A stretch of DNA of 14,035 nt, from the NCBI GenBank assembly GCA_003649495.1, contig QMRZ01000029.1:1-14035 (forward strand), written 5' to 3'. The notes below the pieces were generated by a model that did not search any database, was not told the origin of the DNA, and was given only the letters and a program-made list of their open reading frames with translations. Each line of letters starts with the position of its first letter. Position 1 is the first letter of the stretch. This document shows positions 7,556 through 13,273 of this stretch, one piece after another. A program made the position numbers and the translations under genes. Source of the DNA: Thermoprotei archaeon. Its GTDB lineage: Archaea; Thermoproteota; Thermoprotei; Thermofilales; Thermofilaceae.

Positions 7556-8301
7556 AGTGTTAAGACCTGCGGCTCCCTAGGCACTAAAACTTTTCCTCGG
7601 AAAACGCGCTTAGCAGAGTCCACGAAGGTGGGGATGAAGTGCTCGCCCTTGAAGTAGAAGTAGGGTAGGTGTGATAGCACAAGAACTTCAACACCAGCTG
7701 CATCAGCTACCTCTCCAGCCTGTAGAGGGGTGGAGTGACCCAGTGCCTGCGCCTCCTCCTCCCTCCCGGGCGGCATCGTGGCTTCGTGGATAAGCACGCG
7801 GCAGCCCTCAGCTAGCTTGATTACTTCACTTGAGGGCGCAGTATCCCCGGTGTAGCACACGTCGCCCCCCTCAGTCGCTACCCTGTAAGCTAGTGCTGGC
7901 ACGGAGTGGGAGGCAGGCGCAGCAGTAACTGGGCCTAGACTGCCGCCCCCATCCAGCTCCCTGATCTCAAGGAACCTTTCAATCCTATCCATGGGGCTGT
8001 GTATAGACTTGAGAAGCGCCTCAACCTCCCCCCTACACCCCCGGGGGATAACGAGCGTGAGCTCCTCCTCCCTCCCGCTAAGCGCGTAATACCATAGCAG
8101 CATGGGAAGCCCAGACACGTGATCGCCGTGCATGTGCGTTATGAACACGTATCTCACCTCGTCTATCGCGCCAACCTCGGCGAGAGCACGAGCCACTCCC
8201 TCGCCACAGTCCAGGAGGATGTTATCCACGAGGAAGCCCGGTAAGTTCCTGCGGGCCCAGGGGGCGCTACCGGCGCTCCCTAAGACGGCTAGCCTAATCA
8301 C
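7552..8301 (-). CDS. RNase Z-like metallo-beta-lactamase fold hydrolase
   Basis: This 249-residue MBL protein is of the RNase Z/arylsulfatase-like branch. It shows H56-M-H58-G-D60-H61 in ITHMHGDH, His132 in ASHSVP, Asp153 in YTGDTAP, HEAT at 172-175, His189 in GHSTPLQAGEVA, and His211 in LSHLP. These are the ligands and motifs of RNase Z, the 3' tRNA endonuclease. However, it is about 50 residues shorter than typical RNase Z, and I cannot see the flexible arm (exosite) used to hold tRNA. It may instead be a small-molecule phosphodiesterase or arylsulfatase-like enzyme. The start is a GTG with box A CTTTTA 23-28 bases upstream. It overlaps the PHP gene by 4 bases. Confidence 0.85.
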   Translation of the reverse strand: MIRLAVLGSAGSAPWARRNLPGFLVDNILLDCGEGVARALAEVGAIDEVRYVFITHMHGDHVSGLPMLLWYYALSGREEELTLVIPRGCRGEVEALLKSIHSPMDRIERFLEIRELDGGGSLGPVTAAPASHSVPALAYRVATEGGDVCYTGDTAPSSEVIKLAEGCRVLIHEATMPPGREEEAQALGHSTPLQAGEVADAAGVEVLVLSHLPYFYFKGEHFIPTFVDSAKRVFRGKVLVPREPQVLTL

Positions 8302-8323
8302 GCAACTCGCTACGCTAGGGGTG

Positions 8324-8329
8324 TAAAAG
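8324..8329 (-). promoter_or_regulatory. Box A of the RNase Z-like/PHP transcription unit
   Basis: CTTTTA on the - strand, preceded by a purine-rich GGAAAG run that could act as the BRE, lies 23-28 bases before the GTG at 8301. Confidence 0.55.
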
Positions 8330-8364
8330 GCTTTCCGCCAGGGTCGGGATGAGGGAGAAAGCGA

Positions 8365-8371
8365 GATTAAG
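8365..8371 (+). promoter_or_regulatory. Box A of the divergent small protein gene
   Basis: GATTAAG lies 25-31 bases before the ATG at 8396. It forms the + strand half of a divergent promoter region shared with the RNase Z-like gene. Confidence 0.4.
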
Positions 8372-8395
8372 CTAGTGATAACAGGATATTACTTG

Positions 8396-8677
8396 ATGCA
8401 GGGAGTCATGTCCATAGCCCAGAGGCTGGCTGAGGCGCTTAGGGAGAAGGGGTTTAACGTGGACGTGGAGAGCGGAGAGCTCATTGAGCTCATGGTATCC
8501 AGGGGTGATGTAAGGGCCCACATAGCGCTCCCGAGGGCCGGGTTACCTAACGTACGTAAGCTCCTGTTGGCAGTGGGGGGAGAGCCAGGCGTGACAATCC
8601 TAGAGTGTAGCGACATGAGCAGAGTTGTAGACTGTGTTAGGAGGCTTGTCAAGACGCTTGGGGAGCATGCGCGGTGA
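8396..8677 (+). CDS. Hypothetical small alpha/beta protein
   Basis: I do not recognise this 93-residue protein. The sequence suggests an N-terminal amphipathic helix (MSIAQRLAEALREKG), two or three beta strands (FNVDVES, IELMV, RAHIAL), a central helix (VRKLLLAV), a strand (VTILEC) and a C-terminal helix (MSRVVDCVRRLVKTL), that is, a small mixed alpha/beta fold. Two Cys residues near the C-terminal end are 9 apart. I chose the ATG at 8396 because a box A lies 25-31 bases before it; GTG 8375 (seven residues longer) and ATG 8408 are alternatives. It is divergent from the RNase Z-like gene and 113 bases upstream of the methyltransferase gene. Codon use matches the neighbours, which supports it as a real gene. 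Confidence 0.65.
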   Translation: MQGVMSIAQRLAEALREKGFNVDVESGELIELMVSRGDVRAHIALPRAGLPNVRKLLLAVGGEPGVTILECSDMSRVVDCVRRLVKTLGEHAR

Positions 8678-8754
8678 GATCACGCCTTGAAGATGCAGTA
8701 ACCTGACTTGTGCTTGCACTATGCCGTGCCTAATATGACGCGGCTCATAGTGCT

Positions 8755-8774
8755 CATCTGCTCAACCGCAGATG
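8755..8774 (+). other. Perfect 7-bp hairpin upstream of the Trm9-like gene
   Basis: CATCTGC (8755-8761) and GCAGATG (8768-8774) are exact reverse complements with a 6-base loop. The hairpin lies just before a GAGGG ribosome-binding-like run (8776-8780), 10 bases from the ATG at 8791. A weak box A (TAATATG, 8731-8737) would start transcription near the 5' side of this hairpin, placing it in the leader. It could affect translation of the operon or bind a regulator as DNA; chance is also possible. Confidence 0.4.
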
Positions 8775-8790
8775 TGAGGGTCTCCTCAGT

Positions 8791-9495
8791 ATGAAGAGTC
8801 TCATGAGAAGAGCTCGCCTAGAGGAGGCCTGGGAGTTAGAGAGGAAGTACGTGGTCGAGCCTTTCGAAGAAGTAGCGAATGCGTATGACCGAGGAAGAAG
8901 AGGGTGGTACAGGGGGGTGCTGAAGCTACTTAGAGAGAGGGTATCTGCACCCCTTTTAGACGCCGGGTGTGGCACTGGCTTCATAGCCTGTAAGCTAGCC
9001 CTAGAGGGCTTAGACCCGGTGATATGCCTCGAGATCAGCGCATCTATGCTTAAGATCGCTTGGAGGAGGGCGCTGAGATGGGGTGTTAGGACATCAATAC
9101 ATCCAGTGCGTGCCTCAATACTCCAACTACCATTTAGGCAGTCCTCCTTCAAGAGCGTTGTAGCGGCGGCAGTCCTACATCACGTGTATGGGAGGGAGAG
9201 AAGGGTGAGGGCTCTCAGGGAGCTGCTCAGGGTCTCTAAGGGCCATATATTACTAACGGTATGGAGTGCGCTAACTCCACTTAATATTTTCAGAGTTCTT
9301 GCTGCGAGGTCTAGGGACTTGCTAGTTGAGTGGAGGAGGGAGGGCAGGGTGCTGCACAGGTATTATCACCTGTACACGCCATGTGAGCTCAAAAGGGACT
9401 TGAGGGAGGCTGGCTACGAGAACTTTAAGGTCTTCGCCTGGGACTATAAGCGCCGCTTAGTGAAGAGGAATATAGTGGTAGAGGCTTATGCCTAG
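8791..9495 (+). CDS. Trm9/ALKBH8-like SAM-dependent tRNA methyltransferase
   Basis: This 234-residue class I methyltransferase has SAM motif I LLDAGCGTG at 55-63 and an acidic residue, Glu81, at the end of strand 2. Several segments resemble eukaryotic Trm9 and the methyltransferase domain of ALKBH8: an N-terminal stretch YVVEPFEEVANAYDRGRRGW (20-39), LPFRQSSF followed by VLHH (113-131), ERRVRALRELLRV (136-148), and the TVW strand with a later RYYHLYTPCEL (190-200). Trm9 esterifies 5-carboxymethyluridine at the wobble position to mcm5U. The gene overlaps elp3, whose enzyme makes the carboxymethyl group, by 8 bases; this context strongly supports that role. The ATG is preceded by GAGGG 10 bases upstream. 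A related ubiquinone/menaquinone-type methyltransferase remains the alternative. Confidence 0.85.
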   Translation: MKSLMRRARLEEAWELERKYVVEPFEEVANAYDRGRRGWYRGVLKLLRERVSAPLLDAGCGTGFIACKLALEGLDPVICLEISASMLKIAWRRALRWGVRTSIHPVRASILQLPFRQSSFKSVVAAAVLHHVYGRERRVRALRELLRVSKGHILLTVWSALTPLNIFRVLAARSRDLLVEWRREGRVLHRYYHLYTPCELKRDLREAGYENFKVFAWDYKRRLVKRNIVVEAYA

Positions 9496-10945
9496 CAAGC
9501 CGCCCGGCCTCCACATATTCAGGGGAGTTAGGAAGCCTACACGCATGTTATCTGGGGTCACGGTTGTTGCATTAATGACGCAGCCCTACCCATGTCCTCA
9601 TGGCCGCTGCATATACTGTCCAGGCGGTCCAGAGAGGGGGACTCCGCAAAGCTATGTTAAGAGCTCGCCAGCTGTAGCAAGAGCTCTAAGAGTGGGCTTC
9701 CACCCCTACGAGCAGGTGAGGCTAAGGCTCAGGCAGTACCTGGCTATGGGCCACCGACCCAGCAAGGTTGAGCTGATAGTGATGGGGGGCACTTTCCCTG
9801 CAATGCCGCTGGATTACCAGGAGTGGTTCATCGCACAGGCCCTTGAAGCCTTAAACAGGTTCCCAGAGGGGAGGCCCAGTGGCTGGGTAAGCTTGGAGGA
9901 AGCTATGGCGAGGAATGAGAAGGCCAGCATTAGATGCGTGGGGCTCACGCTCGAGACGCGGCCAGACTGGAGTCGGGAGAGGTATGTGAACGCGTTCCTC
10001 CGGCTCGGTGCCACTAGGATCGAGCTCGGAGTTCAGACAGTGCATGATGAGCTGTTAGCCCGAGTGAGGAGGGGGCACAACGTCCAGGACGCTGTTGAGG
10101 CAACGCGCGTGCTCAAGGACGCTGGCTACAAGGTAGTGTACCACATGATGCTCGGCCTGCCCGGCTCCGACCCTGACAAGGATCTGGAGGCATTCAAGAC
10201 GATATACGGGGACCCGGCCTTTAGGCCGGACATGGTGAAGATCTACCCGACGGTAGTCGTAGCCGGGACTGAGCTCTATGAGTGGTGGAGGCGTGGCGAC
10301 TACGAGCCCTACGACCTCGACACCCTGGTAGAGCTGATAGCCAAGATAAAGGCTATCACGCCACCCTGGGTCAGGATAATGAGGGTTCAGAGGGACATCC
10401 CCCTAGGCGAGGTAGCTGCAGGCCCCCCAGTTGGCAACTTGAGGGAGGTTGTGTGGAGGTACATGAGGGAGAGAGGCCTGAAGTGCAGGTGTATAAGGTG
10501 CAGGGAGGTGGGGAGGTACGTGCTCTGGACTGGTGAGATACCCTCCTTGGATGCTGCCAGGCTTGTGAGGAGGAGGTATGAGGCAAGTGGAGGCATCGAG
10601 GAGTTCCTATCCTTCGAGGACCCCCTCAGAGATGTCATCTACGCATTCCTAAGGCTGAGAATACCCAGCGAGAAGGCCCACAGGTGGGAGGTGGATGCGC
10701 ACACCGCGATTATTAGGGAGCTACACGTGTACGGCCCCCAGACGCCAGTGGGGGAGAGAGGGGGATGGTGGCAGCACAAGGGTTTGGGCAGCAGGCTCGT
10801 GAGGGAGGCGGAGAGGATAGCAGTCAACGAGTACGATGCTAGGAAGATGCTAGTAATCTCCGCGGTGGGAACCAGAGAGTACTATAGGAGGCTGGGCTAC
10901 GAGGTCCACCCATCATCCTTCTACATGTACAAGTACTTGATGTAA
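9488..10945 (+). CDS. elp3: Elp3, tRNA wobble uridine carboxymethyltransferase (radical SAM + acetyltransferase)
   Basis: Elp3 uses a radical SAM centre and acetyl-CoA to place a carboxymethyl group on C5 of wobble U34 in tRNA. The iron-sulfur motif is C36-x4-C41-x2-C44 in CPHGRCIYCPGG. The radical SAM barrel continues through VELIVMGGTFPAM (94-106), LTLETRPDW, IELGVQT (178-184) and a conserved KIYPT (251-255). The zinc/linker segment KCRCIRCREVG (332-342) follows. The C-terminal GNAT domain covers about 395-485, with the acetyl-CoA loop QHKGLGSRL (429-437) and the SAVGTREYYRRLGY helix. At 485 residues it lacks much of the N-terminal extension common in longer Elp3 proteins. A TAG at 9479-9481 in this frame, with no start before the ATG, shows this is not mis-annotation. 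It is probably co-transcribed with the overlapping methyltransferase gene. Confidence 0.96.
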   Translation: MPSKPPGLHIFRGVRKPTRMLSGVTVVALMTQPYPCPHGRCIYCPGGPERGTPQSYVKSSPAVARALRVGFHPYEQVRLRLRQYLAMGHRPSKVELIVMGGTFPAMPLDYQEWFIAQALEALNRFPEGRPSGWVSLEEAMARNEKASIRCVGLTLETRPDWSRERYVNAFLRLGATRIELGVQTVHDELLARVRRGHNVQDAVEATRVLKDAGYKVVYHMMLGLPGSDPDKDLEAFKTIYGDPAFRPDMVKIYPTVVVAGTELYEWWRRGDYEPYDLDTLVELIAKIKAITPPWVRIMRVQRDIPLGEVAAGPPVGNLREVVWRYMRERGLKCRCIRCREVGRYVLWTGEIPSLDAARLVRRRYEASGGIEEFLSFEDPLRDVIYAFLRLRIPSEKAHRWEVDAHTAIIRELHVYGPQTPVGERGGWWQHKGLGSRLVREAERIAVNEYDARKMLVISAVGTREYYRRLGYEVHPSSFYMYKYLM

Positions 10946-10995
10946 GTTAAGTAGCAAGGCAATTAACATTACCTAAAACGCCATTTAAAGACGCG

Positions 10996-11982
10996 ATGGG
11001 GAGGGCTCGTATAGCTACCGTATGTTTCGCATCGAGGAGCTTTGGCACAGTCGAGGAGAATCGCAATTATGCCCTGAAGCTGGTGGATTACGCCCTCCGC
11101 TTTAAGCCGGACATCGTATGCCTGCCAGAGGCATTTACGACCTTTGATGTGAAGGGGCCTATCCACGAGCTAGCCGAACCCGTCCCGGGACCGACGACAA
11201 AGCTATTCTCGAAGAAGGCCAGAGAGGGGGGCTGCTGTATAATATGCCCTCTCATGACTAGGCGCGATGGCAAGATCTGGAACTCTGCCATCATAATCGG
11301 CAGGGACGGCGATATCGTCGGCATATACGATAAGGTTCACCCAGTGACGAGCACCCCTGATTACACCGAATTTGAAGGCGGTGTCACTCCGGGTAAGGAC
11401 TACCCAGTATTTGACCTGGACTTCGGGAGGGTAGGCATACAAATATGTTTCGATATATGCTTCCCTGAGGGCTGGAGCGAGCTGGCTAAGAGAGGCGCTA
11501 AAGCCGTATTCTGGGTATCAGCGTACGATGGCGGCTTCCCGTTACAGGCTTATGCTTGCATAAACAAGTACTACGTCATATCCTCTGTACGCACAAATAA
11601 ATCCCGGATAATAGACCCGTGTGGGAGGGTAGTAGCCGAGACGGATTGGTTCGTAAATGTAGTGTACTACGATGTAAACCTGGATTACGTTGTATGCCAC
11701 TACGACTTTAATTATAGCATACCCGACATGATATTAACCAAGTACGGGGGACGCGTCAGAGTGAAATCCTATGCAAATGAGGGAGATAATGTCTTCATAG
11801 TAGAGCCCCTCGACGAGAGTATAGGTATTGAAGAGCTCAAGAGAGAGTTCGGCTTTGAATCATTCCATGAGTACGTAGAGAGGCATAGGAGAGCTTACGA
11901 ATTCATCCATAGAGGTGAAAAACCGCCTCCACAGAGAGCAGCTCACGGCGCCAGGCCTCAATACAGAAAGGTGAGCCTATAG
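10996..11982 (+). CDS. Nitrilase-superfamily carbon-nitrogen hydrolase
   Basis: This 328-residue amidohydrolase of the nitrilase superfamily hydrolyses amide or carbamoyl C-N bonds. The Glu-Lys-Cys triad is visible: Glu45 in CLPEAF, Lys113 in YDKVHPV, and Cys151 in QICFDICFPEGW. The domain ends near residue 265. A further 60 residues form a charged tail (EELKREFGF, HEYVERHRRAYEF) ending in a Pro/Arg-rich stretch, possibly for oligomer contacts. Substrate cannot be told; N-carbamoyl amino acid or omega-amide hydrolases are closest in style. Valine is coded by GTA about 15 times, by eye more than in neighbouring genes, and GAA, AAA and AAT are also commoner, hinting at different origin. TTTAAAG at 10984-10990 lies too close to the ATG for its promoter; CTAAAA at 10973-10978 is better placed. 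Confidence 0.92.
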   Translation: MGRARIATVCFASRSFGTVEENRNYALKLVDYALRFKPDIVCLPEAFTTFDVKGPIHELAEPVPGPTTKLFSKKAREGGCCIICPLMTRRDGKIWNSAIIIGRDGDIVGIYDKVHPVTSTPDYTEFEGGVTPGKDYPVFDLDFGRVGIQICFDICFPEGWSELAKRGAKAVFWVSAYDGGFPLQAYACINKYYVISSVRTNKSRIIDPCGRVVAETDWFVNVVYYDVNLDYVVCHYDFNYSIPDMILTKYGGRVRVKSYANEGDNVFIVEPLDESIGIEELKREFGFESFHEYVERHRRAYEFIHRGEKPPPQRAAHGARPQYRKVSL

Positions 11983-12096
11983 GCCTACCTCCTACGCTTA
12001 CCTCGCCGCACAGCCTCGGCAGGGATTGGGTGTACGGTAGGCCAGGAATTACGCTCCACAGCTGTCGTGAAGGTGGCTGGAGTTTAAGTGGCAAAC

Positions 12097-12104
12097 TATA
12101 AAAT
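12097..12104 (+). promoter_or_regulatory. Strong box A with no protein gene downstream
   Basis: TATAAAAT is the best TATA-like match in the window. It predicts a + strand start near 12123-12128, leading into the GC-rich stretch 12124-12206 rather than into a known gene. The opposite-strand gene at 12239-13204 ends before this point. Confidence 0.5.
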
Positions 12105-12206
12105 GGGGGCGGTAGACTCTTAGAGTGGAGCCCGCTGGACGCGCCCGTGGAGGGCGGGGATGAAGGCAGGCGGGACGCACCGCGCGTTGGACACCCTCTT
12201 TCCTGA
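12102..12206 (+). other. Possible remnant of an IS200/IS605 TnpB 3' end, or small RNA
   Basis: This open frame of 34 codons lies between stops at 12099 and 12204 and has no start codon. It reads ...LLEWSPLDAPVEGGDEGRR... and ends ...RVGHPLS. From memory this resembles the Gly/Glu/Pro-rich tails of archaeal TnpB proteins, whose 3' ends overlap guide RNA (omegaRNA, sotRNA). No TnpB catalytic domain, transposase or palindromic end is seen nearby. The same DNA can fold: ACGCGC (12139-12144) pairs with GCGCGT (12182-12187), ACA follows at 12191-12193, and CTGA is at 12203-12206, so an independent H/ACA- or C/D-type guide RNA is an alternative. The rest of the gap 11983-12238 shows nothing recognisable. 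Confidence is low for either reading. Confidence 0.3.
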
Positions 12207-12238
12207 TTCTTAGGTCATGGCGAGTTACGTAGGAAGCG

Positions 12239-13204
12239 TCATGAGACTTCAAGGAGTAACAAGTGTACCCTCCGGCCTCCCTGGAATGTGGCTACATCTC
12301 TAACTAACTTCAATTTAGCTCTCTCCGCTGCCAGCAGTGCAGCCTGCTTGTAGGGGGTCACTATGACGGCTTTTGAGGCCCTCGCAGCAGCTAAGCGCAG
12401 CACTGCCCTCAGGTACCTGTATGCATTAGCAATGCCTCCCCCTCGAGGAGGATCAGCGGCTAGTAGCTCTATATCCCCCCTGAGGGGGCAGCGGAAGAGG
12501 TTGGCTATGAAGGCGTCTACGCATACGCCAGCCTTACTCGCATTTACGCGCACTCCCCTTATGTACTCCGTGCTGACATCTGAGCATAGAACCTCGGCAT
12601 CGCGTATGGCAAGCGAGTACTCAATGGGTATCGTTCCAGAGCCGCAGCATGGATCGTACATGCTCTCTGCTGGAGCTAAGATGGGTATGGCGGCTGCTAA
12701 GAGGGGATTAAGGGCGTGGGGGTGCTTAAAGATATAGTAGTGCCTGAGGTGGAGGGGCTCAGCATTTATCTGGCGTGCAACTAGCAGAACTCCATCCGCG
12801 CACAGGTAGATCCTCACGATGGAGCGAGCCCGGGGGCTCGCCTCGACTTTAAGCACCCTCTCAGCCTCCCTGGCAGCAATTAGCTCAAGCATCCTCCTAC
12901 TCACCCCCCTAACCCTTACCCACGCCTTCATCCTCAACTCACTCGCCAGCCCCTTCTCCCTAGCCTCCCTGAAGCACTCCCTCAGTACAGACCTGAGAGA
13001 CTTAGGAGTATGGAGCTCTGCCCTAGCTGAGCACAGTACCTCGGAAACGCTGTCAATCGTCCTAAGCCTTAACGCTGTTTCAGCATCGCCCTCTGCTATG
13101 AGCAGCGATGGCTCCACTACACTGACGAGCCTTAAGCCGCCTCTCCGAGCTTCTAATGAAGCTACCTCCTCCAGCCCCCTGACAGTCGTTAATAGCAGCT
13201 TCAT
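12239..13204 (-). CDS. THUMP-domain tRNA guanosine N2-methyltransferase (Trm14/TrmG10-like)
   Basis: This 321-residue protein has an N-terminal ferredoxin-like/THUMP region (about 1-145) and a C-terminal Rossmann methyltransferase. The junction segment LRHYYIFKHPHALNPLLAAA (153-172) matches the pattern before the catalytic domain in COG0116/COG1041 enzymes. SAM motif I is DPCCGSGTIPIE at 184-195, and an acidic turn CSDVS follows at 207-211. Motif IV reads ADPPRGGG (250-257), where the family usually has N/D-P-P-Y/F-G. Such enzymes make m2G at position 6 (Trm14) or m2G/m22G at position 10 (TrmG10) of tRNA; which one applies is not decidable here. The ATG has GAGG five bases upstream. It lies 69 bases downstream of the TIM-barrel gene on the same strand. 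Confidence 0.88.
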   Translation of the reverse strand: MKLLLTTVRGLEEVASLEARRGGLRLVSVVEPSLLIAEGDAETALRLRTIDSVSEVLCSARAELHTPKSLRSVLRECFREAREKGLASELRMKAWVRVRGVSRRMLELIAAREAERVLKVEASPRARSIVRIYLCADGVLLVARQINAEPLHLRHYYIFKHPHALNPLLAAAIPILAPAESMYDPCCGSGTIPIEYSLAIRDAEVLCSDVSTEYIRGVRVNASKAGVCVDAFIANLFRCPLRGDIELLAADPPRGGGIANAYRYLRAVLRLAAARASKAVIVTPYKQAALLAAERAKLKLVRDVATFQGGRRVHLLLLEVS

Positions 13205-13273
13205 AGAATCCTCAATGCCTCGGGTCAGCTACTCGCACCTTCCTCACACATCGGCTAGCCGCTTCCCTCATCA

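Noticed and set aside
10984..10990. TTTAAAG as promoter of the nitrilase gene
   Set aside because: It lies only 6 bases before the ATG; transcription from it would begin inside the coding region, and no usable later start exists.
12150..12206. C/D box small RNA (GGGATGA as box C, CTGA as box D)
   Set aside because: Box C has a mismatch and no internal D'/C' boxes or flanking terminal stem are visible; kept only as an alternative in the 12102-12206 entry.
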